The notes below the pieces were generated by a model that saw only the letters and a list, made by a program, of their open reading frames with translations, did no database searches and was not told the origin of the DNA. The translations under genes were made by a program, and so were the position numbers. DNA of 64,000 bases from Sporolactobacillus sp. CQH2019 (lineage in GTDB: Bacteria > Bacillota > Bacilli > Bacillales > Sporolactobacillaceae): the NCBI RefSeq assembly GCF_028765345.1, contig NZ_JARAJZ010000006.1, positions 18,861 to 82,860 on the forward strand. Reading direction: 5' to 3'. Position 1 is the first letter of the stretch, and every line of letters begins with the position of its first letter. Below are positions 48,377-59,014 of the stretch, one piece after another.

Positions 48377-48447
48377 GGATTGTTACTGGTTATGCAGGCA
48401 AAACCTAGATGATTGTATCCGAATGGGTGCAATCATCTAGGTTTTTT
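48377..48447 (+). promoter_or_regulatory. RAT antiterminator and terminator leader 2 (before bglP)
   Basis: GGATTGTTACTG (48377-48388) and GCAGGCAAAACC (48394-48405) form a second RAT. It overlaps a terminator with a perfect 14-bp stem, AACCTAGATGATTG (48402-48415) with 48430-48443, followed by seven T. This stem is stronger than the one before bglG. Confidence 0.88.
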
Positions 48448-48488
48448 TCTTGGGAATAAGTTAAGGAAAATCACAAGGAGGAAGCAAA

Positions 48489-50348
48489 ATGGATTATCAG
48501 AAATTAGGTAAAGATATTTTAGCAGCTGCCGGTGGCGAAAAAAATGTTAAGTCATTGATTCATTGCGCGACACGGCTGAGATTCAAGTTGAAAAATTCAT
48601 CGAAAGCCAATAAAAACGCTATTGAAAAAATGAATGGGGTCATTACAGTAGTTGAAAGCGGCGGGCAGTTTCAAGTCGTGATCGGTCATTCTGTCGCGAA
48701 AGTATATGATGCCATTATGGATATAACACATCTGGACGATCATTCGTCTATCGACAGTTTTGCAGAAGAAGGCAATGATAAAGAAAGTCTGTTAAGCAGA
48801 GCTATTGACGTGATTTCAGGTATTTTCACACCGTTTCTAGGCGCACTTGCCGGTGCCGGTATTCTGAAAGGCCTTCTGGCACTTTTTGTGGCTCTCGGCT
48901 GGTTATCGGCTCAAAGCGGGACCTATCAGATTTGGTATGCGGCCAGCGACAGTGTTTTTTATTTTTTACCGATACTTTTGGCCTATACCTCGGCTAAGCA
49001 ATTCAAAGTCAATCAATTTGTCTCGGTTGCCATCGCTGGCGCACTCATCTATCCTTCTATTGTATCGTTGGTCGGCAAGAGTGCCGGACTTACATTCTTT
49101 GGAATTCCAGTTGTCCTGATGAGCTATTCATCGACTGTGATCCCGATTATTCTGGCCATTTGGCTTCTTTCTTTCCTGGAACCCATCCTTAATCGGCTGA
49201 TTAGTGAAAGCATCCGATATATTCTGTCTCCGATGTTATCTTTAATGATTATGGTTCCGTTGACGTTAATCGTTGTCGGTCCTTTAGGAACGTACATTAG
49301 TGACGGATTAGCAAGTGGTTATTCATTGATCTACAATCTCGCCCCGTTTGCGGCGGGACTTGTAATGGGTGCACTGTGGCAGGTTTTTGTCATTTTCGGT
49401 GTTCATTGGGCGTTTGTTCCATTAATGATGAATGACATCTCCCAATTAGGCCATGATACGCTGCTGCCGCTTCTTACACCTGCCGTCCTCGCTCAGGCTG
49501 GTGCGGCCCTTGGCGTCTTCTTAAAGACCAAAAACAGAAAGTTGAAATCCTTGTCTGGATCATCGACGATTACTGCACTGTTTGGTATTACAGAACCAAC
49601 CATTTACGGCGTTACTCTGAAGTATAAGAAACCTTTTATTTGTGCGGCTGTTTCCGGGGGCATTGGCGGGGCGATTGTCGGTGCAGTGCATAGTCAGGCC
49701 CTGTCTTTTACATTTCCTAGTCTTCTGGCCATCCCGACCTATTTAGGAAAAGGATTTACAGGAATGCTGATCGGTATTTCCATCGCTTTTTTACTGGCAG
49801 CTGTCCTTACCTATTTTTTCGGCTTCAGAGACGAGGTATCCGGATCTGATCAGGCGGCGAAAACAGAACGTTCTGCCAAGGAGCCTCTGATAGAAAAGGA
49901 AGTTGTTATCAGCCCAATCAAGGGTAAAGCTGAACCTTTGAACAAGGTCAATGATCAGGCCTTTGCCTCTGGTGCTTTAGGAAAAGGTATGGCTGTTGTG
50001 CCTGATGAAGGGGTTCTTAAAGCTCCTGTATCCGGGATCGTAAGCACTGTCTATCCAACGGGCCACGCGATCGGTGTCACCTCAGATAACGGAGCCGAAA
50101 TTCTCATGCACATTGGAATTGATACCGTCCGGTTGAATGGTAAGTATTTTTCAGTTCGGGTCAAACAGGGAGAGCATGTGAATCAGGGACAACCGCTTGT
50201 TACTTTTGATCTTGAAAAAATAAAAAGCGAAGGGTATGATCCGACAACTTCAGTCATTGTGACAAATTCGTCGAATTATCTGGATATCATTGGAACCGAT
50301 CAGTCCGCTGCAGGCACCAAGGATCGTTTGATGACGCTCGTGATTTAA
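48489..50348 (+). CDS. bglP: Beta-glucoside PTS EIIBCA
   Basis: 619-residue three-domain transporter: IIB (1-85, phosphocysteine C26 in IHCATRLRF), IIC (about 100-450, ten membrane segments, with FGVHWAFVPLMMNDI) and IIA (about 480-619, H541 in EILMHIGIDTV). It imports and phosphorylates beta-glucosides such as salicin, arbutin or cellobiose. AAGGAGG lies just before ATG 48489. Confidence 0.92.
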   Translation: MDYQKLGKDILAAAGGEKNVKSLIHCATRLRFKLKNSSKANKNAIEKMNGVITVVESGGQFQVVIGHSVAKVYDAIMDITHLDDHSSIDSFAEEGNDKESLLSRAIDVISGIFTPFLGALAGAGILKGLLALFVALGWLSAQSGTYQIWYAASDSVFYFLPILLAYTSAKQFKVNQFVSVAIAGALIYPSIVSLVGKSAGLTFFGIPVVLMSYSSTVIPIILAIWLLSFLEPILNRLISESIRYILSPMLSLMIMVPLTLIVVGPLGTYISDGLASGYSLIYNLAPFAAGLVMGALWQVFVIFGVHWAFVPLMMNDISQLGHDTLLPLLTPAVLAQAGAALGVFLKTKNRKLKSLSGSSTITALFGITEPTIYGVTLKYKKPFICAAVSGGIGGAIVGAVHSQALSFTFPSLLAIPTYLGKGFTGMLIGISIAFLLAAVLTYFFGFRDEVSGSDQAAKTERSAKEPLIEKEVVISPIKGKAEPLNKVNDQAFASGALGKGMAVVPDEGVLKAPVSGIVSTVYPTGHAIGVTSDNGAEILMHIGIDTVRLNGKYFSVRVKQGEHVNQGQPLVTFDLEKIKSEGYDPTTSVIVTNSSNYLDIIGTDQSAAGTKDRLMTLVI

Positions 50349-51848
<1,500 letters not shown>

Positions 51849-51905
51849 TTTTAGGCAGACGATCGAGAGAGTTAAGATAAGATAATTGAACATATAGAGA
51901 CGTTG

Positions 51906-51930
51906 AAGAGCCTGTTAAAAGGCTCTTTTC
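51906..51930 (+). terminator. Terminator of the bgl operon
   Basis: AAGAGCCT (51906-51913) and AGGCTCTT (51920-51927) form a perfect 8-bp stem with a 6-base loop and a T-run of four. It lies 58 bp after the bglA stop. Confidence 0.8.
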
Positions 51931-52348
51931 TAGCATCAGACAATTAACATTTTCTGAAGAAGCGAAGCTGTCAATTTTATGACAGAACTTTTAAACGGAT
52001 GGCAGGACACCGTCTGCAGATGAAATATGGGTCAGCTTCCCTCACTGGCAAGTAAACTATTGCAGTATGATTTCGGATTCAGTAATAACTTTTTTCAAAG
52101 ATGGATCATTTCAATTCGCTATTCAGCATTTTTTGAAAGATCATCTGTCTTGATGCATGCTAAGGCGTATAAATCAAACTGCTCTTGTAAATTGATAAAC
52201 GGTCCTTATTTGCATTAATGAATCAGCACATTTTGTTTTCTTCTTCAAAAAGCTTTAAATTTCTCAAACAATTTAAGATTGTTCCATGAGATTTTCATAG
52301 ATCGGCATTCTCCCCCATTCTTAGAGAATCCGAACCCCGCCCGCAACG
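51931..52348. other. Intergenic region before array 2
   Basis: About 420 bp without a supportable gene or structure; short ORFs lack ribosome binding sites. AT-rich. Confidence 0.4.
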
Positions 52349-52610
52349 ACCGACACAACCAGCGCCGACCGATAACTGCTTCTAAAGGTCGATAAATCTG
52401 ATGTGCCGACCGATAAAACTACCATATCGACCGAAAAGCCGCTTCTAACGACCGAAAAACTCCCGGCAACGACCGATAAAACCAGTGCCGACCGATAAAC
52501 TGCTTCTAACGATCGATAAACTCGCTGACACGACCGAAAAACTCCCTGCGGCGACCGATAAACCGGGCACAATGACCGATAAAACTCCAATGATGACCGA
52601 TAAACCCGCG
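52349..52610. repeat. Tandem array 2: 21-bp period, ACCGATAAA core
   Basis: Thirteen units start at 52349, 52368, 52388, 52409, 52430, 52451, 52472, 52491, 52512, 52533, 52554, 52575 and 52596. Spacings are 19, 20, 21, 21, 21, 21, 19, then 21. The core is RYCGATAAA or ACCGAAAAA; the other 12 bases vary. The 19- and 20-bp units break any reading frame, so the constraint is on DNA spacing, not on a protein. The core has the opposite orientation to array 1. It ends 65 bp before the cre/promoter of the polyol operon. Confidence 0.85.
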
Positions 52611-52674
52611 GTCGATGTGATGATTAATAAATCGACGATAAATTGCAATAATTCAATTTTAACAAAATGTCAAA

Positions 52675-52713
52675 ATGTAACCGCTTGCATTGGGGAAATA
52701 AATATGTTATTTT
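52675..52713 (+). promoter_or_regulatory. cre site and promoter of the polyol PTS operon
   Basis: ATGTAACCGCTTGCAT at 52675-52690 read on the other strand is a perfect match to the cre consensus WTGNAARCGNWWWCAW. Its right end is TTGCAT (52685-52690), a good -35 box, with TATTTT 17 bp downstream (52708-52713) as a weak -10. CcpA would therefore repress by covering the -35 box. Confidence 0.75.
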
Positions 52714-52784
52714 TTCTTTAGACATAATGATGTCATGACATTCTGTCGTAATTATTGTTTTGAATTTTAATGGAGGTGAGATTT

Positions 52785-53588
52785 ATGGGTTGGATTGATT
52801 TGGGGGGAAAATATGTTGTCATCACAGGAGGAAGCTCGGGAATCGGAGCGCAGATTGTCCGGATGATGCAGGATAATGGTGCAAGTGTCACGATTATAGA
52901 CCTGAAGGAAAACGATGAATTAACGAATCTGAAGAATGTGGATTATAGGCATTGTGACATAACGGACGATCGGCAGGTTACCATGACATTTGACCGTATC
53001 TTTGAGGAACATTCCAAAGTGGATGCACTTATTAATGATGCGGGAGTCAATACGCCTAAGCTGCTCGTTGACTACTATGATAAAGAGCCTGGGCACGAAT
53101 ACACCTCAGGTGATTTTGATTTTATATTCAACGTCAATGTCAAGGGGGCTTTTCTCTGCACCCAAGCTGCAGCAAGACAAATGATCAGGCAGAAACATGG
53201 CGTTGTGATTAATATCAGTTCTGAAGCCGGCAGCCAGGGGTCTGTTGGGCAAAGTATATATTCTGCTACCAAGGGAGCCATTAATTCATTTACATTATCC
53301 TGGGCAAAGGAATTAGGACGTTTTAATATTCGCGTTGTTGCTATTGAACCGGGCATTAATGTTCCGACTCCCATGGGGAACCCGGAGCACGTCAAGTATT
53401 TAGCGTATACCCGCAGCACGAATTCGGATACGAAAGGAACAGAGACAAGCTACAAAAAAATTATTCCCCTTGGCAGAGTGGGGCAGCTGGATGAGATTGC
53501 CGATTTGGTCAATTATTTAGTTTCAGATCGTTCTAGTTACATTACCGGTACCGTGATAAATATTACCGGGGGAAAATCTCATAGTTGA
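52785..53588 (+). CDS. SDR dehydrogenase, sorbitol-6-phosphate 2-dehydrogenase-like
   Basis: 267 residues. NAD(P) site TGGSSGIGAQI, catalytic Tyr and Lys in IYSATKGAINS, Ser in NISSEAGSQG. The length and PTS context fit the SorF/GutF-type enzymes of lactobacilli, which interconvert a polyol 6-phosphate and a ketose phosphate. ATG 52785 follows GGAGGTGA; the ATG at 52770 overlaps that site. First gene of the ten-gene operon. Confidence 0.8.
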   Translation: MGWIDLGGKYVVITGGSSGIGAQIVRMMQDNGASVTIIDLKENDELTNLKNVDYRHCDITDDRQVTMTFDRIFEEHSKVDALINDAGVNTPKLLVDYYDKEPGHEYTSGDFDFIFNVNVKGAFLCTQAAARQMIRQKHGVVINISSEAGSQGSVGQSIYSATKGAINSFTLSWAKELGRFNIRVVAIEPGINVPTPMGNPEHVKYLAYTRSTNSDTKGTETSYKKIIPLGRVGQLDEIADLVNYLVSDRSSYITGTVINITGGKSHS

Positions 53589-53609
53589 TGAAAGGGGAAA
53601 GAGTGATTC

Positions 53610-54032
53610 ATGAGCGGAATTGAAAAGCCATGGATTCTGATCGTTACACATGGTCATCTCTGTGAAGAAATCGTTAAAAGTGCTGAAATGATTCTTGGAA
53701 AATTGCAAAATGTTTATACCTTTCCATTAGTTGAGGGTGAAGAACCTCAGGAATTACGAGATAAAATTCGGGCTGTTTTAGACAAGGCCCCGGACAACTC
53801 AATTCTTCTGGCTGATATGTTTGGCGGGACTCCGGCTAATGCGCTGGCCTATTTTTCACAACAAAAAAAGTATACTGTCGTTTCAGGCCTTAATTTAGGA
53901 ATGCTCATTGAAGCTGAAATGATTCGTTCCCAGGATAATTACAGTAATATTGCCGAACATTTACTGGCATCGGCCTTAAAAAGCATGGTGGATATCAGGA
54001 GAGCAATGAAAGAAGGTGTCAAAAATGCTTGA
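53610..54032 (+). CDS. PTS EIIA, mannose/sorbose family
   Basis: 140 residues. Phospho-accepting H14 in VTHGHLCEEI and the conserved LADMFGGTPANALAY. GGGGAAAG precedes ATG 53610. It is a separate IIA rather than the IIAB fusion of some mannose systems. The related DhaM domain has a different motif, so this is a sugar PTS component. Confidence 0.9.
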   Translation: MSGIEKPWILIVTHGHLCEEIVKSAEMILGKLQNVYTFPLVEGEEPQELRDKIRAVLDKAPDNSILLADMFGGTPANALAYFSQQKKYTVVSGLNLGMLIEAEMIRSQDNYSNIAEHLLASALKSMVDIRRAMKEGVKNA

Positions 54033-54528
54033 TGGAGTCAAGCTTGTCCGTATTGACTATCGTCTTATTCACGGTCAGGTCATTACAAAATGGAGCAATA
54101 AAGCTAACGTTAATCGCATTGTGGTGGTAAATGATGAGCTGGCCAAAGATTCATTCATGACTCAAATATATACCATGGCTGCGCCTCCGGGAATTAAAGT
54201 TGAAGTTGTTGCCATAGAAAATTTTGTGAAAGAGGCTTTGAAAGTCGACAGTTCATACAATTCAAAAGCGATCCTAGTATTATTCAAGAACATTATCGAT
54301 GCCAAAAAAACGGTCGAAGCGGGTGTCAAATTTAACAGTATGCAAATTGGCGGATTAGGTGCCGGCAATGGCCGAAAGATGATCGTCAAAGGCATTTCGA
54401 TTGATAGAAAGGATGCGGAGGACCTATTAGTGATACAGGACACCGGCGTAGAAGTGAATTTTCAAGTAACACCCGAGGAAAATCGTGTTAGCCTGAACAA
54501 GGCTGTTCAAAAATTGGGGATGAGATAA
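54025..54528 (+). CDS. PTS EIIB, mannose/sorbose family
   Basis: 167 residues. Phosphohistidine H16 in RIDYRLIHGQVITKW, typical for this family, in which IIB uses His not Cys. It overlaps the IIA end by 8 bp. AGAAGGTG precedes ATG 54025. Confidence 0.92.
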   Translation: MLDGVKLVRIDYRLIHGQVITKWSNKANVNRIVVVNDELAKDSFMTQIYTMAAPPGIKVEVVAIENFVKEALKVDSSYNSKAILVLFKNIIDAKKTVEAGVKFNSMQIGGLGAGNGRKMIVKGISIDRKDAEDLLVIQDTGVEVNFQVTPEENRVSLNKAVQKLGMR

Positions 54529-54529
54529 A

Positions 54530-55273
54530 ATGTTAGGAGTTTCTATCTTCACCGGTATTTATTACTGGATTATGAAAACTGATGTTGGATATGGAATTAC
54601 CCATGCGATACGTCAGCCTTTATTTTCAGCATTGTTTATCGGTTTAATCATGGGCAAATTTACTGAAGCCATTATTATTGGCGCTGCCGTCCAGATTCTG
54701 TATATCGGGTTGGTCGCCGCCGGTTCGAATCTGCCGGCAGACGATTGCCTCGCGGGATTGATTGCCATTCCCATTGCCCTGCAGTCTAATTTAACGCCGG
54801 CCGTTGCCATTACTATTGCCGTTCCGGTTGGGGTTATCGGCGTTTTCCTGGATCAATTTCGTAAGACCATCAATATCGTGTTTGTGCATATGGCTGATCG
54901 GTTTGCTGCCAAGGGTAATCAAAAACAAGTGGTCCTTTCTGCGTTATTATATCCGACTTTGTTAGCGCTTTTTTACCGATTCCCTGTTCCGTTTTTCGCC
55001 AACTTATATGGGGCCAATGCAGTTACGGCGTTTATGAAGATTATTCCTCAATGGCTGATCAATGGTTTTGGCATTATGGGCGGCATTTTGCCCGCTCTTG
55101 GATTTGCTTTGACGATGTTCGTAATTGGGAGTAAACAGTTATTGCCTTGGTTCTTTATTGGCTTCTTCCTGGTTGAATATTCGAAAATCCCGGTTATGGG
55201 TGCTGCTATTTTCGGTATTGCCGCAATTATTTTGATTTCAATGTGGCAACAAAAGAAAGGAGCTAATGCGTGA
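54530..55273 (+). CDS. PTS EIIC, mannose/sorbose family
   Basis: 247-residue membrane protein, about six to seven segments, with GAAVQILYIGLVAAGSNLP and the Asp-rich PADDCLAGLIAIP conserved in ManY/SorA-type IIC. Starts 1 bp after the IIB stop. It forms the channel with the IID protein that follows. Confidence 0.9.
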   Translation: MLGVSIFTGIYYWIMKTDVGYGITHAIRQPLFSALFIGLIMGKFTEAIIIGAAVQILYIGLVAAGSNLPADDCLAGLIAIPIALQSNLTPAVAITIAVPVGVIGVFLDQFRKTINIVFVHMADRFAAKGNQKQVVLSALLYPTLLALFYRFPVPFFANLYGANAVTAFMKIIPQWLINGFGIMGGILPALGFALTMFVIGSKQLLPWFFIGFFLVEYSKIPVMGAAIFGIAAIILISMWQQKKGANA

Positions 55274-56124
55274 TGGACTCTAATAGAGAAGAAAGTAAAA
55301 CAATCCAGATTACAGAAAAAGACGTTAAGAATAGCTGGCTGCTTCATTATATAGTCGCCGAAGTGGGCATTTCCTATGAACGTCTGCAGGCTTTAGGTCT
55401 AACAGTTTCGCTGCTGCCTGTTTTACGGAAACTATATAAGACCAAAAGTGATATTGCCGATGCGATGAGACGGCACTTAGTATTTTTTAACACGGAAGCT
55501 GTCTTTGGATCGCTGATTAACGGAATCGTTATATCCATGGAAGAGCAAAAAGCACGCGGAGAGGACATTAATACTGAAGCGATTACGGGTATTAAAACCG
55601 GACTGATGGGACCTTTAGCCGGTATCGGGGATTCCATAGACTGGGCTACTTTTAAACCGATTATTTTTGCATTGGCAGCTACCTTGAGTGCGAAGGGGAA
55701 TCCATTGGGTGCATTTGTTTTACTGGTCCTGCCGATGATCCAGATTATTATCGGCCGTCAACTCTCCGCGTTCGGATATCGTACCGGGCGTGATTCAGTC
55801 ACGGAATTGTTATCATCCGGGCGTATACAGCAACTCATTACTGCTGCCAAGACTCTTGGGCTTTATATGATGGGAGCTCTTTCATCGACATATATTGCTG
55901 TAACGACGCCTGTAAAATTTGTTTTCGGCCAGGGGAATGCTCCTTTTGTATTGCAAAAGGTATTGGACAGCATTGCACCCGGATTAATTCCGCTGGCTAT
56001 AGTATTTTTCATCTATTGGTGGCTGAACCATAAAAACCAGAACCTGGCCGTCGTTGTTTTGCTGCTCGTTGCTATTGCCCTGGTCGGATCGTTTATAGGA
56101 GTGTTAGCGCCGGTTAATAGTTAA
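55273..56124 (+). CDS. PTS EIID, mannose/sorbose family
   Basis: 283 residues. The cytosolic N-terminal part has NSWLLHYIVAEVGISYERLQ and FFNTEAVFGSLINGIV, then AGIGDSIDWATFKPI, all IID signatures; membrane segments are at the C-terminal end. ATG 55273 overlaps the IIC stop by one base and has AGGAG upstream; GTG 55270 is an alternative. Confidence 0.92.
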   Translation: MDSNREESKTIQITEKDVKNSWLLHYIVAEVGISYERLQALGLTVSLLPVLRKLYKTKSDIADAMRRHLVFFNTEAVFGSLINGIVISMEEQKARGEDINTEAITGIKTGLMGPLAGIGDSIDWATFKPIIFALAATLSAKGNPLGAFVLLVLPMIQIIIGRQLSAFGYRTGRDSVTELLSSGRIQQLITAAKTLGLYMMGALSSTYIAVTTPVKFVFGQGNAPFVLQKVLDSIAPGLIPLAIVFFIYWWLNHKNQNLAVVVLLLVAIALVGSFIGVLAPVNS

Positions 56125-56143
56125 TCGCATAGGAGATGTCGAA

Positions 56144-57328
56144 ATGAAAGCGGTTCATTTTGGGGCTGGCAGTATTGGAAGAGGGTTTATCGGTGACTTG
56201 TTAAATGATTCAGGTTATGAAATCACTTTCTTAGACGTTGATGATGGGATTGTTAACCAAATAAATGAAACTCAGTCCTATTCACTTTATCTGATTGATC
56301 ACAGCTTGGAGAAACGTGTCGTTGACAAGGTGCATGCGATCAATAGCGCGAAGCATGAAAATGAAGCCGTTGCTGCGTTAAGGGATGCAGACATTATCAC
56401 AACATCGGTCCTGGGCGGAAACTTAAAAAATATTGCCCCTGTATTGCAAAAAGGCCTTGCTGCTCGTTTAGAAGCCCATCGGCCCCGTGTCAATATTCTT
56501 GCATGTGAAAATGTAGTGGGAAATAGTAAAATTTTGCGAAAAAAAATACTCGATTTGTCCGATAACGAGCTAACTGAAGAACAACTCGATCAAACTGCAG
56601 CCTTTCCGGATACGGAAGTTGACCGTTTAGTGCTGAAGAGTGTCCGTGATGGAAAAATGGGAATTGATATCGGCGATGCTTATGAACTAGTCATTCAACG
56701 AAATGGGCTGGCAGATCCCAAATTGCAGCCAATCAGAGGGGCATTCTATACGGATGACATTCAGAAATATTTTGAACGCAAGCTCTATATTATCAATACC
56801 GGTCACGCGTGGGCAGGCTATATCGGGCATATTTACGGGTACACAATTATCCAGAACGTATTTAATGATCCGGAGATTATGCCCGGGATCCGGGGAACCA
56901 TGCAAGAGACGGCCGCATTGATTCATGCCAAATATGGTTTTACCATGGATGAATTAAAGAACTATATTGATTTTGCTATCAATCGGTTCATGACACCGGG
57001 GGTTAGAGACACCATTGTCCGTGTATCGCGCGATCCAATCCGGAAACTGCAGAATAATGAAAGAATGGTCGGACCGGCACTGCAGCTGGAAGAAAGAGGG
57101 CTCGATAACAGCCTGTTAATTCGCGGAATTGCAGCTGTTCTCTTGTTTGACATACCAGAAGATAGAGAATCTGTAAAATTGAAAAAATATATTGAAGACA
57201 ATGGCATTGACCAAGCCATTACACATTTTACCGGTCTTGGTTCAGATCATCCGCTTCATGACCGTGTGCTGACGGGCTACTACCATTTAAAAGACATCAA
57301 GCTTTATCATCAGAAAAAGAAAGAGTAG
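56144..57328 (+). CDS. mtlD: Mannitol-1-phosphate 5-dehydrogenase-like polyol-phosphate dehydrogenase
   Basis: 394 residues of the long-chain mannitol dehydrogenase family. N-terminal NAD site HFGAGSIGRGFIGDLL; catalytic region with NTGHAWAGYIGHIYG and the family FMTPGVRDT. It oxidises a hexitol phosphate to a ketose phosphate (mannitol 1-phosphate to fructose 6-phosphate in the type enzyme). AGGAGATG precedes ATG 56144. The PTS here is mannose-family rather than a mannitol PTS, so the substrate may be another hexitol or pentitol. Confidence 0.85.
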   Translation: MKAVHFGAGSIGRGFIGDLLNDSGYEITFLDVDDGIVNQINETQSYSLYLIDHSLEKRVVDKVHAINSAKHENEAVAALRDADIITTSVLGGNLKNIAPVLQKGLAARLEAHRPRVNILACENVVGNSKILRKKILDLSDNELTEEQLDQTAAFPDTEVDRLVLKSVRDGKMGIDIGDAYELVIQRNGLADPKLQPIRGAFYTDDIQKYFERKLYIINTGHAWAGYIGHIYGYTIIQNVFNDPEIMPGIRGTMQETAALIHAKYGFTMDELKNYIDFAINRFMTPGVRDTIVRVSRDPIRKLQNNERMVGPALQLEERGLDNSLLIRGIAAVLLFDIPEDRESVKLKKYIEDNGIDQAITHFTGLGSDHPLHDRVLTGYYHLKDIKLYHQKKKE

Positions 57329-57979
57329 ATGAATACAATGGAATTCACAAACAAAGCCGGCATCGTCATTGTCCGAAATATAATTAAGAACATTGAGATG
57401 AACAAAGATCACTTGGGGGAGATTGATCGCTTTGTCGGCGATGGCGATCATGGTTCCAATCTCAATAAGGGAATGAAACTGGCTGATCGCGCCATTGATT
57501 ATGAACATGACGACATGAGTGAAGGATTTAACAAGATTTATAAAGAGCTGACCAATAAGATCGGTGGATCAATAGGTCCCTTACTTGGTTATTTTTTTAA
57601 GGGGTTGGCCAGTGCCTCTAAGGATTCAGAATTTATTGACGGCTGCGTGACAGAAAAAATGTTGCTTAATGCGCGCGACAGCGTCACTGCCCTGACTGAA
57701 GCAAAGGTCGGCGACAAGACCATCATGGATGTATTGATACCGGCGGTCAATGCCTATCAAGCTTCATATGATACGACTCATGATTTTGAGGCCGGTTTGA
57801 ACGAAATGAGTTCAGCATCAAAAGAGGGACTTGAGAGTACCAAAAATTTAATTGCTAAGTACGGACGCGGACGCCGTCTGGGAGATCTTGTGATCGGGCA
57901 TCAGGATTCCGGAGCTGCATCGCTTAATATTATGATACAAACATTTGCTGAGACGGCAAAACAATTGATAAACAAATGA
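57329..57979 (+). CDS. dhaL: Dihydroxyacetone kinase subunit DhaL-like
   Basis: 216 residues of the nucleotide-binding DhaL family: FVGDGDHGSNLNKGMKLA (Mg-ADP binding), GGSIGPLLGYFFKG, and the C-terminal GRGRRLGDLVIGHQDSGAAS. It starts directly after the mtlD stop. In PTS-linked kinases DhaL carries ADP that is rephosphorylated by DhaM; no DhaM is encoded here. Confidence 0.88.
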   Translation: MNTMEFTNKAGIVIVRNIIKNIEMNKDHLGEIDRFVGDGDHGSNLNKGMKLADRAIDYEHDDMSEGFNKIYKELTNKIGGSIGPLLGYFFKGLASASKDSEFIDGCVTEKMLLNARDSVTALTEAKVGDKTIMDVLIPAVNAYQASYDTTHDFEAGLNEMSSASKEGLESTKNLIAKYGRGRRLGDLVIGHQDSGAASLNIMIQTFAETAKQLINK

Positions 57980-57993
57980 AAGGAAGAAAAATT

Positions 57994-58995
57994 ATGCAGC
58001 GTTTTATAAACGATCCCGATTTCGTAGTTGATGATATGCTGCGGGGATTTGCAAAGGCCCATGCAGATAAGGTTTATATTTCCAGAGATAATGATCACGT
58101 AGTCGCAATCAGAGAGCGTGATCGCAAGCGAAAAATTGGATTAATCAGTGGGGGAGGCAGCGGTCACGAACCGGCTTTTCTTGGTTACGTGGGCCGCGGT
58201 TCACTCGATGCAGTTGCTGTAGGTGAAGTATTCGCCTCTCCGCCGGCCGAAACTTTCTATGATGCTATGATAGCAGCTAACTATAATAATGAAGTCATTG
58301 GACTGCTGGGAAACTATGCCGGGGATGTGATGAATTTCAAGATGGCGGCGGACATGGCCAAACAAGATGGGATCACTGCCCGATATGTGACGGCGCATGA
58401 TGATATTGCCTCCGCTAAAAAAGGCGATGAACAAAACAGACATGGCATTGCCGGCGGCTACTTCATGTGGAAGATTGGCGGGGCCCGTGCCAATGAAGCA
58501 GCTACAGCCGACGAGATTATTCTCTCAGTTCAAAATGTTGTCAATAAGACACGCAGTATCGTTGTCGGGTTGTCATCGTTGACGATTCCTTCAGTTGGGA
58601 AACCGAATTTTACGGTCGAACCGGGGAAAATGGAGTTTGGCATTGGACATCATGGAGAGCCGGGTATTGAGACGGCGGATCTTGCTGAGGCGGATGGTGT
58701 TGCGGAAAAAATGACTCAGGCTCTACTAGATGATTTCGAATTTGATCGGCCGAGACATGTCGCTGTGATGATCTCCGGACTAGGGGCAATGCCGATGATG
58801 GAGGCCTATATTCTCTACAACAAGGTGGAGGAGGTCATCCGAAATGCAGGTCATCGCATTGATCATGTCTATATCGGAAATTTTGTCACTTCACTCAATA
58901 TGAATGGTGTGTCTTTAACGATCGTTGAACTGGATGATGAAATAGAACGTCTTCTGACTGAACCGGATGTTCCGGTTGGTTTGGAGAATTACTGA
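57994..58995 (+). CDS. dhaK: Dihydroxyacetone kinase subunit DhaK-like
   Basis: 333 residues. Substrate site with ISGGGSGHEPAFLGYVGRG and the covalent-binding His in GIGHHGEPG (H220; the usual motif is GIHGEPG). ATG 57994 is taken because AAAGGAAG lies upstream; ATG 57976 is in the DhaL stop. It would phosphorylate dihydroxyacetone or another short ketose. The order DhaL-DhaK is reversed relative to most dha operons. Confidence 0.88.
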   Translation: MQRFINDPDFVVDDMLRGFAKAHADKVYISRDNDHVVAIRERDRKRKIGLISGGGSGHEPAFLGYVGRGSLDAVAVGEVFASPPAETFYDAMIAANYNNEVIGLLGNYAGDVMNFKMAADMAKQDGITARYVTAHDDIASAKKGDEQNRHGIAGGYFMWKIGGARANEAATADEIILSVQNVVNKTRSIVVGLSSLTIPSVGKPNFTVEPGKMEFGIGHHGEPGIETADLAEADGVAEKMTQALLDDFEFDRPRHVAVMISGLGAMPMMEAYILYNKVEEVIRNAGHRIDHVYIGNFVTSLNMNGVSLTIVELDDEIERLLTEPDVPVGLENY

Positions 58996-59014
58996 AAGGG
59001 AGTTCTTAACCGAT

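Noticed and set aside
53610-54032. DhaM subunit of the dihydroxyacetone kinase
   Set aside because: The motifs (VTHGHL, DMFGGTPANA) are those of mannose-family sugar IIA and it sits next to IIB, IIC and IID genes.
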